This document shows positions 47,985 through 55,358 of a stretch of 64,000 nt of DNA, in pieces. The notes beneath the pieces were generated by a model, which made no database searches, was not told the DNA's origin, and was given only the letters and a program-made list of their open reading frames with translations. The stretch is from Roseovarius sp. GTDB lineage: Bacteria; Pseudomonadota; Alphaproteobacteria; Rhodobacterales; Rhodobacteraceae. Positions within the stretch are counted from its first letter, which is position 1; each line of letters begins with the position of its first letter. Where the stretch lies: the NCBI RefSeq assembly GCF_030373445.1, contig NZ_JAUCYU010000013.1:1-64000 (forward strand), in the 5' to 3' direction. Made by a program: the position numbers and the translations under genes.

Positions 47985-49054
47985 GTCAAACCTCCCGGCC
48001 CGCCGGCCCTGGCGAACCCCTTGAAAAACGCCCCGAAATCGACGGCCTGCTCGGCGGCTGCCAGCACCGTGCGCGCCTCGTCCGACAGCCGGTCGCCCAC
48101 CCGGTCGCGCATCTGGCCCCAGTCGGGGCTGCGCGCCTCGGTCATGTTGTACATGCAGTCCGACAGCTCCCGCAGCGGCCCGGAATTGGGCTCCGGCGCG
48201 GCGAACACCACGGCCCCCTCGGGCATCTCGTGGGCAAACCCGCCCCGGCCCGACAGGTCCATGAACCAGTTCACCATCAGCCATGTATGGTAATCATCCA
48301 TTCCCCCCGGCCGGTCCGCGGGCATCACCTGGAACCGCATCATCTGGTCCGACAGCCACCGCTCCCACACCGGCGGCGGCGTCTTGCCGGCAAAGCGCAG
48401 CGCGATGCACACCTCCGACAGCAGGTCGATGTTCAGCTCCAGGAAGGCCAACGTGCCCGCGTAACACAGGCTGTCGATCATCTCCGGATCGGCGCAGGGC
48501 GACTTGCGGCCGTATTCCGAGAGGTAGAAAACGATATGGGTCAGCTCGTAAGCCGCCTTCTTGTTGGGCAGCGTGAAGGTCTCCGACCGCCGCGCAAAGG
48601 CCCGAAGCCGGTCGTCCAGCTCGGGGTCCGCGCCCACCGGGTCGACCCCGCGCCGCAGGCACAGCCGCCGCGCCTCGGCCCGCTGCAGGTCCGACAGTTC
48701 CGCCCCGGCCAGCCCCTGGCGGGCCACCCATTCGGCCAGCGCGGCGCCCTTGTTGCCGGGCATCCCGAGGTCTTCAAGGTCAAGGCAGATCGACAGGAAG
48801 AACCGGTAATACTGCGGAAAGAACCCGATCCGCTTCTCGATCTCCCCGTAAACTCCCGCATAGGCCTCCAGCGCCGCCTCACCCGGGCGGGCGTCGGCGG
48901 TCTCCAGCGCGTTCAGCAGCTCGGCATTCTCCTTAAGCCAGTAAACGTCTTCATGCGGCCGGCGCTCCCGCGCGACACGGTCGACAAGCGCTGCCTGCCG
49001 TGCCGCGCGCGTGCGCTGGCGAAACGGAACGTCGAGATGAAGTATGCTAGCCAT
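47981..49054 (-). CDS. Helical protein of unknown family between repeat peptide and exporter
   Basis: A 357-residue protein, predicted soluble and almost wholly helical. Distinctive segments are FPQYYRFFLSICLDLEDLGM (about residue 78), AYELTHIVFYLSEYGRKSP (about 168) and FLELNIDLLSEVCIALR (about 198). The T-H-x-x-F-Y-L-x-x-Y-G pattern is reminiscent of helical-barrel proteins of unknown function in some natural-product clusters, but I cannot name a family with confidence. No nucleotide-binding, radical-SAM or kinase motif is visible. It lies 51 bases after the repeat-peptide gene and overlaps the exporter gene by ATGA. Confidence 0.8.
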   Translation of the reverse strand: MASILHLDVPFRQRTRAARQAALVDRVARERRPHEDVYWLKENAELLNALETADARPGEAALEAYAGVYGEIEKRIGFFPQYYRFFLSICLDLEDLGMPGNKGAALAEWVARQGLAGAELSDLQRAEARRLCLRRGVDPVGADPELDDRLRAFARRSETFTLPNKKAAYELTHIVFYLSEYGRKSPCADPEMIDSLCYAGTLAFLELNIDLLSEVCIALRFAGKTPPPVWERWLSDQMMRFQVMPADRPGGMDDYHTWLMVNWFMDLSGRGGFAHEMPEGAVVFAAPEPNSGPLRELSDCMYNMTEARSPDWGQMRDRVGDRLSDEARTVLAAAEQAVDFGAFFKGFARAGGPGGLT

Positions 49055-49105
49055 CGTATTGATTTCCCAAAGCTTCGTCAGATATTCCGTTTCGGGTCCA
49101 CCGGC

Positions 49106-49525
49106 TTACATGCTCGAGGTGAACATCTCGCAGCCATCGCCCTCTTCCGCGGTCACGGCACGGGGGCCCATCGAGGAGGTGAAGGCGCCGACGGCCTCGC
49201 CGGTCTCGGCGGCGCTGGCGGTCACGGGCGCCATGGACGAGGTGAACAGCTCGACCGCGTCACCGGTTTCCGCGCGGGCCGACGCCACCGGCGCCATGGA
49301 CGAGGTGAAAAGACCGGTCGCATCGCCCGCGCCGGCCTCGGCCACGGTCAGCGGACCCATGGAAGAGGTGAACATCTCGACACCCTCGCCAAGCCCGGCA
49401 TCGGCCCGGGCCACCGGGCCCATCGACGAGGTGAACGCGCCCACGGCCTCACCGTCGTGAAGGCTGGCGAAGCCGCGCGAATTGGAGGTTTCAACAGATT
49501 GATCAAACTTACGAATTGCAGACAT
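49106..49525 (-). CDS. FTSSM-repeat protein, putative multi-core peptide
   Basis: A 139-residue protein. After a polar leader of about 25 residues (MSAIRKFDQSVETSNSRGFA) come six repeats of about 21 residues with the pattern G-E/D-x-x-x-x-F-T-S-S-M-G/A-P. The FTSSM pentapeptide is invariant six times (plus-strand 49421, 49358, 49295, 49232, 49169 and 49109; spacing 63, 63, 63, 63, 60) and the last copy is the C-terminus. The two Ser codons are TCG-TCG, TCT-TCC, TCG-TCC, TCG-TCC, TCC-TCG and TCG-AGC, so the peptide, not the DNA, is conserved. ATG 49525 has GGAG at seven bases. No signal peptide or membrane span. I do not recognise a characterised family. Confidence 0.85.
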   Translation of the reverse strand: MSAIRKFDQSVETSNSRGFASLHDGEAVGAFTSSMGPVARADAGLGEGVEMFTSSMGPLTVAEAGAGDATGLFTSSMAPVASARAETGDAVELFTSSMAPVTASAAETGEAVGAFTSSMGPRAVTAEEGDGCEMFTSSM

Positions 49526-49608
49526 TAGGTAACTCCCGTGTATGACGTTGCCGGGAGACGCTTGCACGTTAAACGGGTCTTGCCAATATAGATTTCCCTC
49601 ATAGCGAG

Positions 49609-49617
49609 TTATCCACA
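49609..49617 (+). promoter_or_regulatory. Perfect DnaA box (1)
   Basis: TTATCCACA, identical to the strongest E. coli DnaA box. Its complement overlaps the candidate -35 region of the FTSSM-repeat gene. Confidence 0.7.
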
Positions 49618-49697
49618 GGCGGTTCCCAAACCCGCCAATCGGACAAATCTTTGAATTTCCGTCGGGTTTCTCGAGTCCTGAGTAAACTCAAAAAAAG

Positions 49698-49706
49698 TTA
49701 TCCACA
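49698..49706 (+). promoter_or_regulatory. Perfect DnaA box (2)
   Basis: A second TTATCCACA in the same orientation, 89 bp from the first and within GTTATCCACAGG shared by both sites, directly after an A-run. Confidence 0.7.
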
Positions 49707-49850
49707 GGTCTGATTTTGAACACGTTTCAACTTATGGGTGTATCGCGCTCGGCGAATCAATCGAGCCCTCTCCCGGTCCCGCCAAGGGATTCCCTTGTCA
49801 GCCGGAACCGGCTGGGCGATAGAAGGGGCCAGTCAAGCGCGGAGGGCCCG

Positions 49851-50633
49851 ATGAAAATCGCCAGTTTCAACATCAACGGCATCAAGGCGCGCGCGGCCGC
49901 CCTGACAGACTGGCTGGACGAGGCGCAGCCCGATGTCGCCCTCTTGCAGGAGATCAAGTCGGTCGACGAGAATTTCCCCCGCGAGATCTTCGAGGAGCGC
50001 GGCTACAACGTCGAAACCCACGGGCAGAAGAGCTTCAACGGCGTCGCCATCCTGTCGAAACTCCCGCTCGAGGATGTCACCATCGGACTGCCCGGCGACG
50101 ACGGCGACGATCACGCCCGCTGGATCGAGGCGACCGTCATGGGCGAGCGCACCGCCGTCCGCGTCTGCGGGCTCTACCTGCCCAACGGCAACCCGGCGCC
50201 GGGGCCGAAATACGACTACAAGCTCGCCTGGATGGAGCGGCTGAAGGCCCGCGCCGAGGCGCTGATCGCCGCCGAGGAACCGGCACTCATGGCGGGCGAT
50301 TACAACGTCATCCCCCAGGACGAGGACGCCAAGCGCCCCGAGGCCTGGGCCGAGGATGCCCTCGCCCTGCCGCAAACCCGCGCCGCCTTCCGCCGGGTGG
50401 TCAATCTCGGCTTCACCGAGGCCTTCCGCGCCCGCGTCCAGGGCCCCGGCCACTACACGTTCTGGGATTACCAGGCCGGCGCCTGGAACCGCGACGACGG
50501 CATCCGGATCGACCATTTCCTGCTGACCCCGCAGGCCGCCGACCTGATGACCGACTGCCAGATCGACAAGGACATCCGCGGCCGCGAAAAGCCCTCCGAC
50601 CACGTACCCATCTGGGTGAACCTCGACGCGTAA
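49851..50633 (+). CDS. xth: Exodeoxyribonuclease III
   Basis: A 260-residue ExoIII/AP endonuclease of base-excision repair. MKIASFNINGIKAR, DVALLQEIKS (metal-binding Glu), GDYNVIPQDEDAKRPEAW (Asp-Asn pair) and the C-terminal SDHVPIWVNL (catalytic His) are all present. GGAGGG at 49841-49846 fixes ATG 49851. Stands alone, divergent from the FTSSM locus. Confidence 0.96.
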   Translation: MKIASFNINGIKARAAALTDWLDEAQPDVALLQEIKSVDENFPREIFEERGYNVETHGQKSFNGVAILSKLPLEDVTIGLPGDDGDDHARWIEATVMGERTAVRVCGLYLPNGNPAPGPKYDYKLAWMERLKARAEALIAAEEPALMAGDYNVIPQDEDAKRPEAWAEDALALPQTRAAFRRVVNLGFTEAFRARVQGPGHYTFWDYQAGAWNRDDGIRIDHFLLTPQAADLMTDCQIDKDIRGREKPSDHVPIWVNLDA

Positions 50634-50707
50634 GCCTACGGTTTATCTACAAAAACGCCGCCTCTCCCAAAACCACCCTGACCCGGGGCCTTTGAACGGA
50701 ACCAGAC

Positions 50708-50724
50708 CCCGGCTCAGAGCCGGG
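50708..50724. repeat. Short GC hairpin after xth
   Basis: CCCGGCTC-A-GAGCCGGG is an 8-bp palindrome 75 bases past the xth stop. No T-run follows. It resembles short palindromes often seen between genes in this family, but I find no second copy here. Confidence 0.45.
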
Positions 50725-50789
50725 ACGGCAGCGCAAGAGGTCCACACGCCCGGAACAAGGCCGAAGGCCGCCGGGCGAGCGGATATACC

Positions 50790-51959
50790 TTACCCGCCGC
50801 TCACCACGTCATGCTCGTAAATCCAGTCGAACTGGTGCAGCATCTTGCCCGGCGCGACCGTCCCGCCGACCCGCAAAGCCGCATGCGCCGCCCACCGCAG
50901 CGGCGGGAAAGACAAGTGATATTTCCACGCGTTCGAACTGGCCGCGTCCACCACCTTGCGCACACGCCCCTCCCGCCGCGCCTGGTAAGCGGCCAGCCGC
51001 GCCTCCAGAGCGCCCGGCCCCGCCAGCGCCTCGGCCAGAACCCAGGCATCCTCCAGCGCCATCGACGCCCCCTGCGCCATGAACGGCAGCGTCGGATGCG
51101 CCGCATCGCCCAGCAGAACCGTCCCTGCGCCGTGCCACGCCCGCGCCACCGGGTGCCGGAACAGCCCCCACAGGTGCACCGTCTCGACCCGGCCCAGCAT
51201 CTCCTGCACCTCCGGCCCGAAATCGGCGAACGCCGCCTGCAGGGCCTCCGGATCGTCCCGCTGGCTCCAGCTTTCCTCCTGCCACTCGGCCCGCTCCTGC
51301 ACCGCCACAAGGTTCAGCGCCGACCCGTCCCGCAACGGATAGCTCACCACGTGCCGGTGCGGGCCCATATGCACATGCACCTCCGTGCCGCGCCCGTCCA
51401 CGTTCGGCACCACCGCGCGCCACGCCACCTGGCCGGTAAAGAACGGCGCCACGCTCCCGTTCAGCGCCTCCCGCACCACCGAGTGCAGCCCGTCGGCGCC
51501 GACCACGAGGTCCGCCTGCACGTCCACCCCCCGGGCCAGCGTCACGTCCGGCCGCGCGCCGGGGCTCACCCGCTCGGCATGCTGCAACAGCCGGATCTTC
51601 ACCCCCGCCTCCCGCGCCCCCGCGGCCAGCACGTCGACCAGGTCGGCCCGGTGCACGAAATGGTAATCCCTGCTCCCCAGCCCACCCAGGTCGAGCCGCA
51701 ACACCTCCCCGCCCCGGTAATCCTTCAGCCGCACCGCCCGGCCCTGCACCGACACGGCGCGCAGCGCGTCGCCCAGCCCCAGCGCCTCCAGCACCCGGAA
51801 CCCGTTCGGGCTCACCTGCAGCCCGGCGCCCACCTCGCGGATCGCCTCGGCCTGCTCGAACACCGTCACCTCGGCGCCGCGCAGCGCAAGCGCCCGCGCC
51901 GCCGCTAGCCCGCCGATGCCGCCGCCCACCACGACGATCTTCATGCCATCCAGATGCAT
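50790..51959 (-). CDS. FAD-dependent aromatic monooxygenase
   Basis: A 389-residue class A flavoprotein hydroxylase. The N-terminal KIVVVGGGIGGLAAARALALRG is the G-x-G-x-x-G FAD loop, VVGADGLHSVVR is the DG motif and TVLLGDAAHPTLPFMAQGASMALEDA is the GD motif that contacts the ribityl chain. It belongs to the salicylate 1-monooxygenase/3-hydroxybenzoate 6-hydroxylase branch. The aromatic substrate cannot be read, and no ring-cleavage genes are nearby. GGGGG lies upstream of ATG 51959. Confidence 0.92.
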   Translation of the reverse strand: MHLDGMKIVVVGGGIGGLAAARALALRGAEVTVFEQAEAIREVGAGLQVSPNGFRVLEALGLGDALRAVSVQGRAVRLKDYRGGEVLRLDLGGLGSRDYHFVHRADLVDVLAAGAREAGVKIRLLQHAERVSPGARPDVTLARGVDVQADLVVGADGLHSVVREALNGSVAPFFTGQVAWRAVVPNVDGRGTEVHVHMGPHRHVVSYPLRDGSALNLVAVQERAEWQEESWSQRDDPEALQAAFADFGPEVQEMLGRVETVHLWGLFRHPVARAWHGAGTVLLGDAAHPTLPFMAQGASMALEDAWVLAEALAGPGALEARLAAYQARREGRVRKVVDAASSNAWKYHLSFPPLRWAAHAALRVGGTVAPGKMLHQFDWIYEHDVVSGG

Positions 51960-52031
51960 ATGTCCGCCCCCTGACGAAAAACGCCGGAGCTTTCACCCCG
52001 GCGCCTTGATCTGTCTCAGGCCACGCCCGCG

Positions 52032-52454
52032 TCAGTCGTCGCGGTGAACCTTCTCGCGCCGCTCGTGGCGTTCCTGCGCCTCGAGGCTCATGGTCGCGAT
52101 CGGGCGCGCATCCAGCCGCTTCAGGCTGATCGGCTCGCCGGTCACCTCGCAATAGCCGTACTCGCCGTCATCGATCCGCCGCAGCGCGGAATCGATCTTG
52201 GCCACCAGCTTGCGCTGCCGGTCGCGGGTGCGCAGTTCCAGCGCCCGGTCGGTTTCCTCGCTGGCGCGGTCGGCCACGTCGGGGATGGCGCGGGTGCTGT
52301 CCTGCAGCCCCTCGATCGTGTCGCGGCTGTCCTCGAGCAGGTCGGATCTCCAGTGAATCAGCTTGCGGCGGAAATACTCAAGCTGGCGTTCGTTCATGAA
52401 CGGTTCATCTTCGGCGGGACTGTAGTCCTCGGGAAGAAAGACCTCGGCTTTCAT
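52032..52454 (-). CDS. dksA: DksA-like RNA polymerase-binding protein, Cys-poor zinc finger
   Basis: A 140-residue DksA/TraR protein that binds the RNA polymerase secondary channel. The coiled-coil tip D-x-x-D-R-A is present (DVADRASEETD, about 59-69). The zinc-finger region YCEVTGEPISLKRLDARPIATMSLEAQERHE keeps only one of four Cys (Cys102), so it probably does not bind zinc in the usual way, like DksA2-type and some alphaproteobacterial proteins. Three starts have ribosome sites; ATG 52454, with AGGGAG at five bases, gives the usual family N-terminus (MKAEVFLPEDY), while ATG 52487 follows GAGGAG and 52505 is longest. Confidence 0.9.
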   Translation of the reverse strand: MKAEVFLPEDYSPAEDEPFMNERQLEYFRRKLIHWRSDLLEDSRDTIEGLQDSTRAIPDVADRASEETDRALELRTRDRQRKLVAKIDSALRRIDDGEYGYCEVTGEPISLKRLDARPIATMSLEAQERHERREKVHRDD

Positions 52455-52645
52455 TTCAACTCCCTCATCAAAGCCAGTGTCTGGCATGGTATTCTCCTCA
52501 GACATTTGGCAAGCCCGTGGCCTCGCACTTACACTTCCGCCCCGGGAATGTCACTACACAAATACGCGCCATTGCGGTGTTTTCTGCGCCGCAGTACGGT
52601 GCAACGCGACCGTCCGGGGAAAGATGCAAAAAGGATAGACATTTC

Positions 52646-53485
52646 ATGAAGTTCGAGGGCACCGAATCCTACGTCGCCACCGAGGACCTGACCGTCGCGG
52701 TGAACGCCGCCGTCACGCTCGAGCGTCCGCTGCTGGTCAAGGGCGAACCCGGCACCGGGAAAACCGAGCTGGCCCGCCAGGTGGCCCAGGCGCTGGGGGT
52801 CGAGATGCTCGAATGGAACATCAAGTCGACCACCAAGGCCCAGCAGGGGCTCTACGAATACGACGCCGTCAGCCGCCTGCGCGACAGCCAGCTGGGCGAC
52901 GAACGGGTGCACGACGTTAAGAATTACATCCGCAAGGGCAAGCTCTGGCAGGCCTTCGAGGCCGACAGCAAGCTGGTCCTCCTGATCGACGAGATCGACA
53001 AGGCCGATATCGAGTTTCCGAACGACCTCCTGCAGGAACTCGACAAGATGGAGTTCCACGTCTACGAGACCGGCGAGACGATCCGTGCGAAACACCGGCC
53101 CATCGTCATCATCACGTCGAACAACGAGAAAGAGCTGCCCGACGCCTTCCTGCGCCGCTGCTTCTTCCACTACATCCGCTTCCCCGATGTCGAGACGATG
53201 AAGCAGATCGTCGAGGTGCATCACCCCGGCATCAAGGAACAGCTCCTGACCACCGCCCTCACCCAGTTCTACGAGATCCGCGACCAGGGCGGGCTCAAGA
53301 AGAAACCCTCGACCTCCGAGGTGCTGGACTGGCTCAAGCTGATCCTGGCCGAGGACCTGACGGCAGAAGACCTGCGCCGCGACGGGGCCGACGCCCTGCC
53401 CAAGCTGCACGGCGCGCTGCTGAAGAACGAGCAGGACGTGCACCTCTTCGAACGGCTCGCCTTCATGGCGCGACGGCAACGCTGA
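52646..53485 (+). CDS. MoxR-family AAA ATPase
   Basis: A 279-residue MoxR ATPase. Walker A GEPGTGKTE is at residues 33-41; Walker B is LVLLIDEIDKAD; sensor 1 is IVIITSNNEKELPDAFLRRC with the Arg finger. MoxR proteins work with VWA-domain partners as chaperones or cofactor-insertion machines. Its VWA partner is the gene at 55,359, separated by two genes. ATG 52646 is preceded by AAGGA. Confidence 0.94.
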   Translation: MKFEGTESYVATEDLTVAVNAAVTLERPLLVKGEPGTGKTELARQVAQALGVEMLEWNIKSTTKAQQGLYEYDAVSRLRDSQLGDERVHDVKNYIRKGKLWQAFEADSKLVLLIDEIDKADIEFPNDLLQELDKMEFHVYETGETIRAKHRPIVIITSNNEKELPDAFLRRCFFHYIRFPDVETMKQIVEVHHPGIKEQLLTTALTQFYEIRDQGGLKKKPSTSEVLDWLKLILAEDLTAEDLRRDGADALPKLHGALLKNEQDVHLFERLAFMARRQR

Positions 53486-53601
53486 ACCGGCCATCCGCCC
53501 CGGCGGCAGGAAAGCCCTTCCCCGGCCCGGCAAAGCGTGTAGGCTTGGCCGGGCAGAGACCCTCCCCCTTGCGGGACACCTGACAGAAAGCCCCCGAGCC
53601 C

Positions 53602-55170
53602 GTGCCAGTCGACACCCCCAGTTCGCACCGCAACCGCCGCCCGAAAGCGGCAGGGCGACCGGGCCTTGCCGCAACAGTGCGCACCGGGGCAGATGGAAAC
53701 AATATCGCGCTTTTCAAAGGATTGTTTCGCCGTTTGACCGCCCGGCCCGGCCGCCCTTGCGCGAATCGCCCCGGTCCCGCCGCGCCTGGCGCCCTGCTGC
53801 GCCGCGCCCTGCTGCCCCTCTGCCTGGCAATCGGCGCCTGCACCGCCGCCCCGCAGGAGGACGTCCCCTCCCGCGCCGCCACGCCCGAGGCGTCGAACCT
53901 GCCGCCGATGAAGGCCTTCTCCGTCGCCCATCCCGAGCCGCCGGCCCGGTCGAACCGCGACATCTACCGCGACTTCCTCGAACTCAGCTTCCAGCTCGAA
54001 TCCGGTCGCCAGCTCGACCGTTTCTCGCGCTTCGAGGGGCCGATCTCGATCCGGGTGGCGGGCAAGCCCCCGCCCAGCCTCATGCCCGACCTCAACCGCC
54101 TGGTCAGCCGCCTGCGCACCGAGGCCGGCATCGACATCGGCCGCGTGCCCGGCCGCGGCGGCCATGCCAGCATCACGATCGAGGCCGTCAGCCGCGCCGA
54201 CATCCGGCAATTCCTGCCGAAAGCCGCCTGTTTCGTCGTGCCTAACGTCTCCAGCCTGCAGGAATACCGCAGCGCCCGCCATTCCCGCCAGACCAACTGG
54301 AGCGACCTTGTCGAACGCGACCGCATCGCCATCTTCGTGCCCGGCGACAGCTCCCCGCAGGAGGTGCGCGACTGCCTGCACGAGGAACTGGCCCAGGCCC
54401 TCGGCCCCTTGAACGACCTTTACCGCCTGCCCGACAGCGTGTTCAACGACGACAACGTGCACGCGGTGCTGACCGGCTTCGACATGCTGATCCTGCGCGC
54501 CTACTACGCGCCGGAACTGCAATCGGGCATGACCCGCCAGCAGGTCGCCTCGCGCCTGCCCGCCATCCTCACCCGTCTCAACCCGCGCGGCGACGGCATC
54601 GCGCCCCGCGCGCTCGGGCCCACGCCGCGCCCGTGGGTCCGCGCCATCCAGACGGCGCTCGGCCCCGGCGCCACCTCCAACCAGCGCCACCGCGCGGCGC
54701 TCGAGGCCCTGTCGATCGCCCGTGCGCAGGGCTGGAACGACCATCGCCTCGCCTTCAGCCATTTCGCCCTCGGCCGCCTGACCCAGATGTCCGAGCCCGA
54801 TTTCGCCCTCGCCCAGTTCCAGGCCGCCGAGGCGATCTACCGCGCCACGCCGGGCACCGACCTGCACCGCGCCTACTCGGCCTCGCAGCTTGCGGCCTAC
54901 GCCATCAGCCAGGGCCGCAGCGCCGAGGCGCTGCGCCTCATCGCCCCCCACATGGGCATCGCCGAGCGGCACGAGAACGCGGCGCTGCTCGCCACCCTGA
55001 TGATGCTCCAGGCCGAGGCGCTCGACCTCGCCGGCCGCACCGACGAGGCCCGCGCCGTGCGTCTGGACAGTATCGGCTGGGCACGGTACGGGTTCGGGGC
55101 AGACTGGGCGGTGCGCGCCAAGATGAGCGAAATCTCCGCGCTCAGCCCGCGGACGGAAACGAACGGGTAA
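53602..55170 (+). CDS. DUF2927 lipoprotein
   Basis: A 522-residue protein as drawn from GTG 53602. A lipoprotein signal LLRRALLPLCLAIGAC has its Cys at residue 80, which is too far from the start, so translation probably begins later; a TTG at 53734 would place the Cys at residue 36. The mature part contains a DUF2927 domain (DIYRDFLELSFQLESGRQLDRF ... DCLHEELAQALGPLNDLYRLPDSVFNDD), with an H-E-E-L metal-protease-like motif, then TPR-like helices at the C-terminus (LAFSHFALGRL, AYSASQLAAYAISQGRSAEAL). Function unknown. It lies between the MoxR and VWA genes. Confidence 0.82.
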   Translation: MPVDTPSSHRNRRPKAAGRPGLAATVRTGADGNNIALFKGLFRRLTARPGRPCANRPGPAAPGALLRRALLPLCLAIGACTAAPQEDVPSRAATPEASNLPPMKAFSVAHPEPPARSNRDIYRDFLELSFQLESGRQLDRFSRFEGPISIRVAGKPPPSLMPDLNRLVSRLRTEAGIDIGRVPGRGGHASITIEAVSRADIRQFLPKAACFVVPNVSSLQEYRSARHSRQTNWSDLVERDRIAIFVPGDSSPQEVRDCLHEELAQALGPLNDLYRLPDSVFNDDNVHAVLTGFDMLILRAYYAPELQSGMTRQQVASRLPAILTRLNPRGDGIAPRALGPTPRPWVRAIQTALGPGATSNQRHRAALEALSIARAQGWNDHRLAFSHFALGRLTQMSEPDFALAQFQAAEAIYRATPGTDLHRAYSASQLAAYAISQGRSAEALRLIAPHMGIAERHENAALLATLMMLQAEALDLAGRTDEARAVRLDSIGWARYGFGADWAVRAKMSEISALSPRTETNG

Positions 55171-55177
55171 CCTGACC

Positions 55178-55348
55178 ATGCTCCTTGCCTTGATAGGCCT
55201 CGTCATCGGGGCGCTCCTCGGCGCCCTCGTCGCACGCCGCCGCAAGGGCTCGAAGACCGACATGCTGCAATACGCGGCGGTCTTCGCCATCCTCTTCGCG
55301 CTCGCCGGCCTCTTCGTCACCATCTTCCTCGTCCGGGCGTCGGGCTGA
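55178..55348 (+). CDS. 56-residue membrane peptide in the MoxR-VWA cluster
   Basis: A 56-codon gene from ATG 55178 to TGA 55346-55348. It encodes two hydrophobic helices (MLLALIGLVIGALLGALVA and YAAVFAILFALAGLFVTIFL) joined by a basic RRRKGSKTD turn. It starts seven bases after the DUF2927 stop and ends ten bases before the VWA gene, and its GC3 pattern is that of its neighbours. No family recognised. Confidence 0.7.
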   Translation: MLLALIGLVIGALLGALVARRRKGSKTDMLQYAAVFAILFALAGLFVTIFLVRASG

Positions 55349-55358
55349 GGGGGCGGCA

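Larger units (their letters stand above)
49526..49850. other. 325-base divergent gap with two DnaA boxes
   Basis: This gap separates the minus-strand repeat-protein gene from plus-strand xth. It holds two perfect DnaA boxes, an A-rich run (49,690-49,696) and a possible minus-strand promoter (TATATT at 49,585-49,590 with GATAAC 17 bases away). It is richer in A/T than its surroundings. I see no gene in it. Confidence 0.65.

Noticed and set aside
49109..49435. Regular 63-bp repeats that could suggest a CRISPR array
   Set aside because: The repeats are in frame, diverged at silent sites, and the spacing is set by codons. There are no identical repeats with unique spacers and no cas genes.
49609..49706. 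Chromosomal or plasmid replication origin at the DnaA boxes
   Set aside because: Only two boxes are seen, with no dnaA, parAB, repC or hemE nearby and no clear A/T-rich unwinding repeats. A regulatory or titration site is the safer reading.
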